A DNA stretch of 35,812 nt from Chromera velia (lineage: Eukaryota > Sar > Chromeraceae): the NCBI GenBank assembly GCA_018398765.1, contig JAHBMJ010001087.1:1-35812 (forward strand). Reading direction: 5' to 3'. The translations under genes and the position numbers were made by a program. Position 1 is the first letter of the stretch; each line of letters opens with the position of its first letter. A model generated the notes under the pieces. The model was not told the DNA's origin and searched no databases. It saw only the letters and a program-made list of their open reading frames with translations. Shown one piece after another: positions 1 to 11,535 of this stretch.

Positions 1-301
1 CATGCATCATTGCTTAATTAATTCGATCGACACGACAATCTTCGCTGCATGGTGTTGCAGCGTTGCACGCGAGAGCTGTCCCGGAAAGTGCATGCATGCA
101 TGGTGCATGGCCCTTGAAAGAAACTAAGTTGAACGTGAAAGCAGAAGCCGTCTCTGTACGCCAGAGAGACAGCTTTTCTGATCGACTCAAATTCTGAGTG
201 AGACTCTCAGTTTCTCTCAGCTGTACAGTACTCGACCTGCAGAACGCACGCAACTCTCTTCAGTGCATTCTCTCTCTTTGCTTCTTTCTCCTTCTTGAAG
301 C
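1..301. other. 5' flank of gene 1; no gene seen
   Basis: I see no convincing coding region here. The stretch holds two overlapping TGCATGCA octamers (89-96 and 93-100) and a pyrimidine-rich tract just before the ATG at 302, which is compatible with a promoter and 5' UTR for the plus-strand gene. A short minus-strand open frame at 14-253 lacks any domain or splice support. Confidence 0.4.
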
Positions 302-983
302 ATGCTGTGGGTAGTTGGGATTCTGTACGGTGTTTGTTGGGGCGGCGTCTCCGCCTTCCAGCTTGGGTGGGGACCTCTACATCATGGCCGGGGCCCGACG
401 AGCACGCTGAAGTGGAGAGTTCCTGCTCGGTTTCCTCCGTCTCTACCCTCTGCTGGTCAGACGTCTCTGTTCAGTGAAGATGCGGATAGCGACAAGACGA
501 CCAAAGCGAGTGTGGAGGAGGCCTTCAACGAGTCAACTCTGCCCGCTGGGTCCGGGTTTTACCTCGGTAGGTAGGCCAGCCCACGTTTCTGTGTGCTTCA
601 GTCCCTACCAACAGATCCGCTCTTATGCGTCTTTTTCGTGAGATGCCTCGTTCCAGGGCCACTCGTGTGACTGCAGCCCTCGTCACTGCTTGTGTGCTGC
701 ATGTGTATCTCTTCCCTTCCCGTCTCCCTGCTCAACCGCAGCTGGAATGGCCGTCTTTGCCCTTTGTGCACTCCTAAGTTTACTGGGAGACAACCTATCC
801 GATGAAGTGGGCGAGCTGGCAGAAGCTCTGCCTCCTGTTTGGCTGGATGCTGGAGCAGTGGTGGGTCTCCCTCCATCGATCTGTTGGTGGGAGGGCAAGA
901 ACAGCGTGTCCAGAACACTCTCTGTCTCTCCCTTTTCTTCTGTTTCCCTCTCTTCCTTCCTTCCTTCCTTCCTTCCTTCCTTC

Positions 984-1050
<67 letters not shown>

Positions 1051-1068
1051 TTTTTTTCTTTGTTTCTC

Positions 1069-1099
<31 letters not shown>

Positions 1100-1139
1100 T
1101 GTTTCTCCTTTCTTTCTTCCTTCCTTCCTTCCTTCCTTC

Positions 1140-1170
<31 letters not shown>

Positions 1171-1355
1171 TCGTTCGTTCGTTCGTTCGTTCGTTCGTTC
1201 GTTCGTTCGTTCGTTCTTTCTTTCTTTCTTTCTTTTTCTTTGTTTCTTCTTTCTTTCTGTCTTTCTTTCTTTCTTTCTGTCTTTCTTTTTTTTTCTTTCT
1301 TTTCTTTCTTTCTTTCTTTCTTTCTTTTCTTTCTTTCTTTCTTTCTTTGTTTCTC

Positions 1356-1390
<35 letters not shown>

Positions 1391-1414
1391 TTTCTTTCTT
1401 TCTTTCTTTCTTTT

Positions 1415-1446
<32 letters not shown>

Positions 1447-3103
1447 TCCTTCTTTCTTTCTTTCTTTTTCTTTGTTTCTCCTTTCTTTCTTTCTTTCTTT
1501 CTCTCTTTCTTTCTTTCTTTCTTTCTTTCTTCCTTCCTTCCTTCCTTTCTTTCTTTCTTTCTTCCTTTCTTCCTTCCTTCCTTCCTTCCTTCCTTCCTTC
1601 TTTCTTTCTTTCTTTCTTTCTTTTCTTTCTTTTCTTTCTTTCTTTCTTTCTTTCTGTCTCCCTCCCTTTCTTCCTTCCTTTCTTTCTTCCTTTCTCTCTC
1701 CCTGTGTGTGTGTGAGAGAGAGAGAGAGAGTGAGGGAGAGAGGGAGGGAGAGAGAGCGTGAGTGTGTATGTGTGCGTAAGCGGGAGGGGATGGTTGGAAA
1801 ATTAGTGGTGTCTCTTTGAATCCGGCCCTCCCTTGTCAGTTTCTGCTTCCAGTCTCCGTTCTTTCAGTTCTTCCTTTCGGAAACTCTCTCTGCCGGTCCG
1901 CCGGGACGTTTCGGCATTTCTTTTCTGTTCTGTTCCTGCAGGTCCTTCTTGGAGTTGCGTTAGGGTCTCAGGGGGGGATGTCGGATGAGGAGAGGGTGGC
2001 GCGCATGGAGGCAGCAGCAGCGGCGTACGAAGCATCAGAGGCCGGGGGGNGGGGAGGGGGTCTTGCAGGGGTCCAAAAAACAGAAGAAAAAGAGAAAGGA
2101 TACGGGAAGAAAGAGTGAAGAGGAAGAGAAAAGACAGAAAAGTGAGGGGGGTCTTGCAGGGGCGCTGCGAGCAGGCGATTTTGGGAAAGCCTTGGCAGAG
2201 GCAAAGGAAGCTGCGAAGGACCCTACGAAGTTTGCAACAAGCTTGGAAAACGTTTTGGACGACTACAATCTTGGGTCGGTTGTCTGGTTTGTTTTCCCTG
2301 AAGACACAGGCACGATAATTGGATGATTGTGTGTGGGTCTTCATAGCATGAAAGCTGCTCATTTGCTTCCTGCCTGCCACCCGTGAGCGTTTTGTTCCGC
2401 TTTTTCGTGTGTGCTCACTCCTACTGTCTGCGTTCTGTGAGTGAGTGCAACCGAAAGAAAAACGAAGAACACATACTGTCTCTCTCTGTATTGGAAGTTC
2501 TGCATAGTCAGCCCGTCTCGCAAGGTTCTGCATGCTCCTCGTGCACGTAGAGTCAGGTCTCTGTTTCACCATTTGTCTGTGTTGAGTCAGAGCGCGGATA
2601 GGGTAGTTCAGATATGAATCGTGTTGAATAAGAATGCCTCTGCATAAAACTTCCTTTTCTTCATGTGTTTCTTTCGTTCTTTCTTTCACTATTTCACCTT
2701 TTCTCTTTCTTTTTGTCTCTGACTGTGCAGCGCCGTGAACGAAATGAGCAAGGCGGGGGCCTACCGTCTCAACGAAGCCCTGGAGAAGGCGGGGGTATTG
2801 CCGGAGATTCAAAAGCAAAAGCTTGAGATTGGGCAGTGGGACGAAGCGACTGCAGACTTGGGAAAATCAGAAAATGGGACGGAGGAGGGGGGGGCAGCGG
2901 TTCTGGAGGTCGGAGGGTCAATTGGCGGGAAGGGGGCTTCCTCGGGAGCACAAAAAGAAGATTCTGTGCAATCGAGTAAGAAAAACTTATCAGAGGAGAC
3001 TCCGAGTCGGGGGGGGCAGAGTCTGGGATCTGGTGGAAAGCAAAGAAGTGCAAAGAAGGGGAAGCGGCAGAAGACAGTCACGGAAAAAGGAAGACGCCGT
3101 TGA
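302..3103 (+). CDS. Putative plastid-targeted protein of unknown function, 4 exons
   Basis: Inferred exons are 302-566, 742-860, 1942-2274 and 2731-3103, with donors GTAGGT, GTGGGT and GTCGGT and acceptors ending CGCAG, TGCAG and TGCAG. Intron phases are 1, 0 and 2, and the frame closes only if the N at 2050 is treated as a surplus base in a G run, giving about 362 aa. Residues 1-18 form a signal peptide with predicted cleavage before Phe (GVSA|FQLG). A basic, hydroxylated stretch poor in acidic residues follows, as in bipartite leaders of complex plastids. Exon 2 adds a hydrophobic segment (about residues 90-104), and the exon 2/3 junction a second weak one ([10 protein letters not shown]). 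The middle is Ala/Glu/Lys-rich and helical, with a KKQKKKRK cluster. The conserved-looking core, [19 protein letters not shown], spans the last intron. The tail is Gly/Ser/Lys-rich. I recognise no family. The start is the first ATG and the only one giving a signal peptide. Confidence 0.6.
951..1699 (+). repeat. TTTC/TTCC/TTCG compound microsatellite in intron 2 of gene 1
   Basis: About 750 bases of nearly pure pyrimidine tetranucleotides on the coding strand: blocks of TTTC and TTCC, one block of about eleven TTCG units (about 1171-1216), and interruptions such as TTTG. It fills most of the intron at 861-1941. The long open frames across it (Ser/Phe/Leu repeats) are an artefact of repeats without stop codons. 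Confidence 0.95.
2050..2050. other. Ambiguous base inside a coding G run
   Basis: The single N lies in a run of G in exon 3 of gene 1. Upstream, the frame entering from the exon 2 junction reads [18 protein letters not shown]. Downstream, the frame that continues correctly into exon 4 is offset by one base. Dropping the N makes the two frames continuous, so the N probably marks an assembly length uncertainty and not a true frameshift. Confidence 0.7.
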
Positions 3104-3819
3104 GAGCTCTGACAGCCCGTGGGTGTGTGTATGTGCGACTGATTGTCTCGGTGTCACTGGCACTTTTTATAGACGCGGGGTTTCAATGTAAGGGGCTGAA
3201 ACGGTTTAGAGATAGGCAAGCAGTTTGCTCCTGCATGAGTTTGCCTAGGAGTTTGCATGCTCCCAGGGCCTAACCAAAAGCTTACGGCTGTTTACCTTGC
3301 AGCTTACTGGGCCTTACTCTGTGTATCGATTTCAAAATCATATGAAAACCTGTATCGTCACGCTGTACGGATTATTAAACGAATTTAACGAAATTTTATG
3401 GTAAGAAAATATAATTTACATACTGGAGTGTATGCTGTGCTATTCTACCGTATTGGCTACAGTATTTCAGTACATATATTTCTACTAGTAGATATATGTT
3501 TTCAACTTTTCGTAAAGCTATTAGGATTAAGATTTATGTCCAGAGGATTGGCCTCCCGCCCCAATGCCGAATGTCCGACATACAGCTTCCAAGGAAAGCG
3601 CCTAGACGTATCAGACCTCCCTGGCCGGCCCGCACAGGTCTAGCCTGTACCGCAAACGGTTTACACGTGAAGAAAAAACACCTAGAAAAACATACGTGGC
3701 ATCATTTTTCCTTTATCTGAATGACTTTCTGGTTCTAATCTAAGGCCATCTGGCAGAGGGGCAAAAGGTTGCCAAAAGCGAAATGACTTTTAGTGCTGAA
3801 ACGCAAGAGAGAAAGGGAG

Positions 3820-4720
3820 AGAAAGAATTGAGAGAAGAGATTAAGACCAAGTGAGAGAGGGAACACGTTTATTTCATACTTTTCAGAGTAACCAAGAATG
3901 TTTCTTTTCCTGAGACACGCAAAGGGGAACGGAAAAGCCCCCTCTCTTCTTATGGGTTGCTTCTTGTCGTTCTTTCTGATTCAGAAAGATGAAGTGACAG
4001 GAAGAGTGACAAGAAAGGAAACTTTAACCAGAGCGAGAAAAAAGAACCAAGAATTGAGACTGAGTAAGAAAAAGAGAGAAGTACTCTTCTGTTTTCTTTC
4101 ACACTTTTCTGAGTAACCAGGAACGTTCTTTTCCCGAGACGCACAGAGGGGAATGGAAAACCTTCTCTCTTCTTATGGGTTGCTTCTTGTTGTTCAGAGT
4201 TATTAAAGTGTTTAGCCGATATATTTAGCCAAACTTTCGACCTTCGGTTATGTTTTAGCCAAATATATCCAAATATCAATGAAAGCACAAATGTTTGAAA
4301 AATATGTGTTTCATCCTTAAAAAATCGTTTGTATCTCACAAAAATTAGCAATATAATGGCAACACTGTCACTTTTTAGGCAACTTCGCGCCAGATTATGC
4401 CAGATTGTTTATACATAGCCCTTTATAATGACCTTATTGAATTTTATCAACATTTTTTTCTATTACTCTGACTATTTGAGTCTTTGACACACTCAACCGC
4501 TTCCCTCCAAACTGAAGAAAGCTTCATCTAACACAGTTCTCAATATATCCAAATATATCCAAAAGTTTGGATATAGCCAAAATTTTACCTTCGATTATGG
4601 GTATGGATAGATATATTGAAGAGTTTAACAACTTTGTTATTGTTCTATCCGACTCAAAAAGGGTGAGGTGACAGAAGGAGTTGCAGAAAAGAAACTTTCA
4701 AACAGAGAAGCTAGCAGAGA
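3820..4720. repeat. Diverged direct repeat, second copy interrupted
   Basis: Copy A (about 3820-4045) and copy B (about 4046-4195, continuing at about 4646-4720) share several blocks in order: AAGAATTGAGA, CTTTTC.GAGTAACCA, CTCTCTTCTTATGGGTTGC, and GTGACAG.A.GAGT. Copy B is split by about 450 bases with no counterpart in copy A. Purine-rich composition limits confidence in the exact edges. Confidence 0.6.
4196..4645. mobile_element. Putative small AT-rich insertion nested in the repeat
   Basis: This block interrupts the second copy of the flanking repeat. Its edges carry near-identical 9-mers, TTGTTGTTC on the left and TTATTGTTC on the right, consistent with an imperfect target-site duplication. 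Inside, AGCCAAA..TT..ACCTTCG.TTATG occurs near both ends in direct orientation, and the ATATATCCAAA motif recurs. There is no open reading frame of note. It could be a non-autonomous element (MITE-like or LTR-derived). The family is unknown. Confidence 0.4.
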
Positions 4721-5071
4721 AGCATATTTTTAAAACATTACAGACATTCTATATGCGTGACATAATAGTACATCTTAGACCTCTAGCCTGAGTCTAACTT
4801 TAGGTTTTTATGCTTCTGACACTTTTACTTCTAGTTTTTATATGCTTCCTATATGTTACATGTCCTGTATACGGGCGTATATAGTAACCTCAAAAAGATA
4901 ACTTTTAAAGGTTTGAGTTTAATTCAAGTTTTTTCATTAGTTTTTTTACATACCGATACACGTTTTATTAATCAATCAATCCTAAGTTTTACTAAATATA
5001 AAAAAATTTAACTTGAAGCTAGAAATTACAGCCTAGAATTCAAGTAGGACTTTGAAAAGTTCAAACTTTGA

Positions 5072-5230
5072 ACCTTTAACAATTTTAAGTATAGGCAAGG
5101 ACGGGGCTGGCGCTATGAAGTAGCTTGGCATGGGTGGCAGACTATGTCTCATGAATCAGCATCATTCATGCGTAAGCATGCTGCTCCGGAAGTAGAAAAG
5201 TTTGAAAAGAAGCATCCTGGTTTGAATTAA
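5072..5230 (+). pseudogene. Chromodomain-like protein fragment, probable transposon relic
   Basis: An open frame without ATG encodes about 52 residues, including GWRYEVAWHGWQTMS and EVEKFEKKHPGLN before the stop. The order (aromatic, Y-E-V-x-W-x-G-W, then a C-terminal helix with E-x-F-x-x-x-H-P) resembles a chromodomain, which often terminates integrases of Ty3/gypsy chromoviruses. The frame is closed upstream by a TGA. Surroundings are AT-rich and non-coding, so I read it as a relic. The family call is by eye only. Confidence 0.3.
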
Positions 5231-5648
5231 GTATAAATTAAAGTGAACTGCTGGTGTAAAGAACCAAACTGCCTCGATCGTGCGTTACCGCCGAACGTTA
5301 GACGCCTATTTATAGGCCGATGGCGATGGCGTATGATGATGATGATGATCTAAAGTGCTATAAGAACCTATATATGCTTTATTAGGTACCGATATAAACA
5401 GTGGTAGCTTCCCACTGAGGGTAGTCTATATATAGAGCGTAGTTCCCAGCGACTCAAATAAATCTCTGCAACCTGCAAATTCTGTCGCTCAACATGCATT
5501 TTTGCTAGTTTTCTCATCCTGAATATTTGATCAGCGTTTCTTCCAATCTAGAGAAAGGGAAAAATCCAATTTTTATGGCCTCATACTGCGCAAACTGCAA
5601 AGTGTTTCTCTATCAAAGCTCTGTATCTGCCTGTGTGCGCAATGGTTC

Positions 5649-7197
5649 CTAGAAAAGAGCGAACGCCCCTGCAGCGACTGCCGCAAAGAGAACGGAGGAC
5701 GAACGGAGCCCCGGAGCAGCCGACTGTTGCTCGGGTTTCTTCTCATCTCCTGGCTTTGTGCCATCTGCAAATCGTACAGCCTTCTTGTCTTTTTTAGCAT
5801 CGTCCTTTTTGTCCGCATTCGGGGCTGGTTCCTGATCAGGACTTCCTTCTTTCTTCTTGTCAGGTGTTTCTGCTTTGGCGCTTCCGGTTTCTGCGTTCTT
5901 CTTGTCTGCCTCTGCATCGGTTGCGGTATCTTTCTGTTGCGAGCTTCCAACGTCCTTTGGCTGATGGGCGGACGCAGAAGAGCCCTTCAAGGGGGAGTTG
6001 GTGTCAGGGGGGTTTTTGGAATCTTGAACAGCTTTTGTGACTGCGGGAACCGGGGAATCAGCTTTGCTCTTCTCAGACTTCTTTTTGGTTTTATCCTTCT
6101 CGTGAGATTCGTGGCTGGAAGAATCTGTATGAGCTGCCGAATGTTTCGATTCGCCCCCTTTCTTCGTGTTGTTCTTCTCAGTGAACTGCGTTTGAGAATG
6201 GGTCTTTTCTTTTGACTTTGCTTCTTCAGCAGCGGGGGCAGAGTTGTGGTGGTGATGATGATGGTGATGGTGGTGATGGGATGAGTCATGGTGGTGGTGG
6301 GACTCGTGTTTCTTTACGTCCTTGTTGACAGTGGTGGAGTGATGGTCCTCTGCCGGCTTCTCAGTGGTGGAGTGATGGTCCTCTGCCGGCTTCTCCAAGT
6401 GAGACGTGACAACAGAGGCATGAGAGGAGGCCGGCTTCTCCTTCTGCTGGGTCAGGCCTAAAGCTGTCATGTGCTTCAGTGGAGGGTCGTTGATCATCTT
6501 CAAGTTCTTGGATCCAGTCTCGTCGGCTGCAGGGGTGACAGAGGGGGGGGGAGGGGGGGAGATGTAACAGGGTGAGCATAACAACGGAAGGCATGCATGT
6601 GTGTGTTTTTCAGAAACATATGTATTACCTGTTTGTCTGTATGCCGAGAAGAGGGAGATGCGGGGGATAGATGCTCCTGTGATAGAGCAAGGAGAAAGCG
6701 CTGGAAAATGTGCAGCAGGCATTGTACTGCCCTCTTTTCTATCGCTGTCTCTGCAACAAGCTGGACAGAAATGCGGTAGAAGAAGGCTGCAACAAATCCA
6801 TTTTGTTCCCTTCCTGTACTTGCTGACAACGCCTAACTGACCATCCGGCAGCGACACTTGTTGAATGAGCTTTTGAGCCTGCTGGTCTGCCATCTGCCCC
6901 CCTGCATGTGCCTGTGTAACCCCGCCTGCGGATCGAAGGAAGGAAAGAACAAGACAATCAAGCTCATACTATGCTCAGTATAATCAGACCCACAACTGCA
7001 TGCAGGACAGACGAGAGCGACGTTCGTTGAGTGCTCCAAACAGACGAAAGTGTTCTTTCATGTGTCCTCTCTCTGTTCGACTGCCACACACGCCCCCCCC
7101 GTCCTGTCTCTCTCAAACATTCTCTCTCTGTGTCCCTCTCTTACAACACCCCCCCTCTGTCCCTCTCTCACTGTCTCCCTCCCTGACCCCTCTCTGT

Positions 7198-7237
<40 letters not shown>

Positions 7238-9645
7238 TGTATCACTTCACGTGGCAATTCTTCCTGACCGGTGGTGCGATTGTATTTTTCCGCAATAGAT
7301 CCAGACGCTGCCAGTGCCCTGCCGTTGGGGTGGAAGAAATCCCCTGCCGCTGGCTTGCCTGAAGCCCCTGGAGTTCTCTGGGCCCCCAGAGACATCATGT
7401 CACTCGTCGGGGCGGGTGTTTCCTCTGAATCTTTCAGCTGATCCCCGTGGAGATACTTCCACACGAACTTTCGTCGATTTGCAGGGTGGATTCGGGACAC
7501 AAGCGAAGAAAGGTGTCTGTCTTTTGCGACCGCCTTTTGCTCCTCTGTGAGTTCGAATTGGGGCTCGGAGAAAAGATCTGGCATCCCGACATTGCCTTCT
7601 GAACGGCTTTGCATTTCCTTTCGTAAGGCTTGTTGCAAGAAATTGGCCTGGTTGTGATCCATCGGCTTTCTGTCATCTCGCTGTGCGAGGGACGACTCTG
7701 CCTGTTGCTGGAATGTTTGTGCATCTTCTCTGTGAGAGACTTCATGCCGGGGCCTTCTGTCGTGCTCGTCTTCATCCTCTTTTGGAACCGGCCTTGGATC
7801 CTCATCTTCATATTCCTCCGGTTCCTCTTCTGGACGGTTGTGGTGATGGTGGTGGTGATGATGGTGATGGTGGTGGTGGTGATGCTTGCTCTTCACTTGA
7901 TGGCCTTGCTCAAGGAAGATCATTCCTTTGAGGGACTCAGGAGGCTCAGGAGGAGAGTCACCGAGACCGTCGTCATCCTTAGGGGGGGCTGTGTGAGCTT
8001 CCTCCTTGTCTGCTGCGTTTTTGGCTTCCGTCTCTTTTGCCTTTTTCTTGTCATCTCCTTTTGGCTGCTGTTCGGGTTTTGCAGCGGGGGCCTCAACAGG
8101 ACGAGAGGCAGAAGCAGTGGAAAGAGACTGCTTGGATTGCTTTGCCTGTTTCTGAATCATTTGGGATGCAGAGTCGTCGGTCCCTTTCGCTTTGGCGTCT
8201 GATGTGTTTTTGTTGGTGGGGGTAGAGGGGGAGAGGGACTTTTTTGTTCCTTTGCCTGTTTGCTGCTGCTGCTGTGAGAGATTCTCAGAGGAAGAAGGAA
8301 GGCCATCCTCAGGCTCAAAGCCCTCGTCGTCCTTTGCAGTGGCCTCCGAGATGATGTCTGCGTCGCTTCCCACCACTCTGTCTGCAACGTTAGCTGCAGG
8401 GAGACAGAAGGTCATCCTCATGCATATGTAGAGTGATCAGCTGGGCACTCTTTGTGTAAATGCCTCATGAACCTTTCCCTTCTGTGTTTGTTCGGAACAG
8501 CAAGGGAAAGCCAGGTAGATCAGAGAGATCGAAGCACCAAAATGTGAACATTTGAGATGAGCACGTGGTGGTTGCATGCAAGAGCTTTGAATGCAAAGCC
8601 TGCGTTTGATAAGCTCAGGAACAAAAGGAACCGTCTCGAAGATGTGGAAAAAGTCCAATTCAGTTCACAGTCACGGACGCGAGGGACGCCCTGAGGGAGC
8701 AAGTGAGGCAGAAAACAAGGCACGCAGAACCAAGTACAGACTTTTCAGAAAAAAACAAAACGGGACAACTTAGACGGGGTGAAGTTAAAAACGAAGAAGA
8801 GGCAGTCAATCCTTCCCACTCACCGTATTTGAACTCCTCTGGATTCAAAATGTCCTCAACTGCATGGAAGGAAGTGCGTGCACATACACATGGAACTTTT
8901 TGTAAATTTGCAGGAGAGCACAGCCCCAAGCGGAAGAAGCAGGGGCAACTCAGCTTGAAAAAAAAACAAGACCAAGTCAGAGCCCTCTTGCACTTCTCAT
9001 ATTCTTCGAGTACAATCATTAATCTTCCCTCTCTCCTCCCCGCCCTTCCATTTTTTCCTTTCCGTCTATCGATGATCCTTGATTTTTGCATCTGAAGCAT
9101 GCAGCTGACAAGTCTGCATGCAAAAAGGAGGGTCCTGTATGGAAGACAGAAGAGTGGAGCCTCTTTGATGTGAAACACACAGAATACACAAGACTGATTC
9201 AAGCAACTGCCCGCACATGGCCTGAATTTCCTTCCACCAAGGAAGGGAAGGAACTCCTTTCCTTTTCCCCTATCCCCTCATGCAGGTGTGCAGCGCATCT
9301 CGCGGACGAGATGTCGACGAAGGAAGTCGAAAAAAACCTCATTCACCTGGGTTTCACACACAGATGCGCACCCCTGCCTTTGCTTCCTTTTTTCTTCCCT
9401 TTGTCTTCCCATGCCCCTACTGACATGCCCGACGGTTCTTCTGCTTCATCTGAAGAAAGGAGGCGGCCCCGGTTTCTGCACACGCACAAGAAGGAAGGAA
9501 GGAAGGACATACAAACAGGGACCCGAAATGACAGGTGAAGGCAAATTGCAGCGTTCACTTGAGGAATCGAAAAGTGATCCCTGTAACAACAGAACAGGCC
9601 AGCATGCAAAGCAGTCCTCTGCTGGATTGGAAATCTGTTTGTCAC

Positions 9646-9687
<42 letters not shown>

Positions 9688-11489
9688 AGTCAGTCAGTCA
9701 GTCAGTCAGTCAGTGACTTTACCCTGAACACTGTAACTGTTTTGCATTCAATGTTTGAAGTTCTTCTGACCTGTGTTTTCTTTCTTGTTCTTCTCTCCCT
9801 GAAGGGGAACCTCTTTTGCTTTCGCTTCAGCATGCCCATTTTCTTTGAGAGGCTTCTCTGAGATCTGCAAGAGAGATCCTGCCTCGAGGAGGGACTCTGC
9901 TCCCGTATCAGCGTCGTCAACTGCAAGCAGAGAGGGCAAGTAGAGCTGCGCTTTGCTGACCGTACAAAAACTCCTTTAAGGTTTTGAGGTTCGCGAAGAG
10001 GGCACCTTGACGCCGACCCCTGATCCACTGAAAGGTCTCAAGGAGCAGTGAAAACAAAGAGGGGAATCAAACAAAACAAAAAGACTGGAAGGGAGAAACC
10101 GCAAGTCTGCCAAAGAAAACAAAAAGTTCCCGAAAATGATAAACACACGCTGCTTAAAGACATTTTTCTCTTGCACAAATATGCAGGTTGGTCGGTTATG
10201 GCTTGTGGAGTAAAAAGCACCAAATGGTTCAGTTGAGAAATTTTGCAGATACAGGTGACTGCTCAAGACACGGAGAGAATGTCGGTTTCTTCAAAATCTC
10301 AGAATCAAGGGAAATACGCGGGGGGTGGATTCAATGGATTCATTCAAGAATTGACTGACGGTCTTCATCAGGCTCTGCATCCTGGTCGTCTGCATTCAAA
10401 AACCCCACCCAATGAAAGAATTTAATGTGAAAATGTCAGACCCTGTTTTGTTTTTCTTAAGCTCGAAGGAAGGAAGGAAGGACGAAAGGTAGAAAGGAAT
10501 CTCCACGATGATGAGCTTTTGATACGTCGCTGTTTGAAGTGTTTTGTTTTGTTTCCTTTCGTTTTTTTTTTTTATTCTCAGCTTTCCTGTCCCCGCCTTC
10601 CTCCTGCAGCGGTCTGAGCTTGTCCTTTCGTTCTTCCCATTTTCAGATGGATGGAGGAAAGTGTGAGGAGCCTTCGTCAATTAGAGGCTGTCCGACGACT
10701 GACAGAGTAGACTGACTGCCAGATAAAACTGAGTGACAAAGTGACAGACTATCTGCCTGACTGCCTGACTGACGTCTATGTGCTCCCCGTCTCCCAGCTC
10801 TCATGCCCTCATCAAGAATGCTGTCCATGCCCATGTTCAGACTGGCCCCCGGACCCCCTCCAATGTCCAGTCCGGAGACTCCAAAGGGGGCAGCAGGGGA
10901 GGCCAGAGAGGGGGGGGGAGGGGGAGGGAAGGACAATGAGGGGGGAACACCAGTGGGACGGAGACCGAAGGAGCTTCCCGCTTGACCAGGGAAACCAGCG
11001 TTCATGTTGAAACCAGCCTGTCCCATCGGGACCCCTCCAAGGAATGATCCTGTAGCAGGAAATCAAAAAAGGACCAAACAACCAATCAGTGAATGACTGT
11101 ATGAGTGAAGAAATGAGTACATGAAAGCACTCAGTGACTCAGAAACGAAGGGACCAATGAAAGAAAGAAAGCAAACGCTTCAACAAACGAAAAAAATATA
11201 AACACAAAAACAATGAACAAACTCTCAAGAGATTTATTACGAATGCATCAGAGGAGTCAAATAAATCCGAAGGAGGCCACCCCACCTGAACGCGAGTCCT
11301 GCCTCCCTTCCTCCCTCTCACCTGCGCCGGGGTCCATAGGGGCCCCTGGGAGAGGAATCGAGGCGGGCTGGGGCATGCCGAGGCCCATTCCCACTCCTGC
11401 CGGCATTCCAATCGGCACTGGTCCTGCAAGGAATTCGTAGTGATACATGCAGGGACAGAAGCTGAGATTCTCTCCACGTCTCTGTTTGT

Positions 11490-11535
<46 letters not shown>

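Larger units (their letters stand above)
3104..5648. other. AT-rich intergenic region between convergent genes 1 and 2
   Basis: No complete gene is visible. The region contains a diverged tandem repeat (about 3820-4720) interrupted by a putative insertion, and a short chromodomain-like reading frame (5072-5230). The rest is AT-rich sequence with scattered stops and no recognisable RNA gene. It should contain the 3' ends of both flanking genes, but I could not point to a clear polyadenylation signal. Confidence 0.5.

Noticed and set aside
690..1819. Three long plus-strand open frames of Ser/Phe/Leu repeats
   Set aside because: They are read-through of the TTTC/TTCC microsatellite. Only the short part at 742-860 is supported as an exon.
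1802..2818. 338-residue minus-strand open frame opposite gene 1
   Set aside because: It lies antisense to exons that join in frame on the plus strand, is compositionally biased and has no domain.
5727..6215. 162-residue plus-strand hydrophobic open frame
   Set aside because: Antisense shadow of the Lys/Ser-rich last exon of gene 2.
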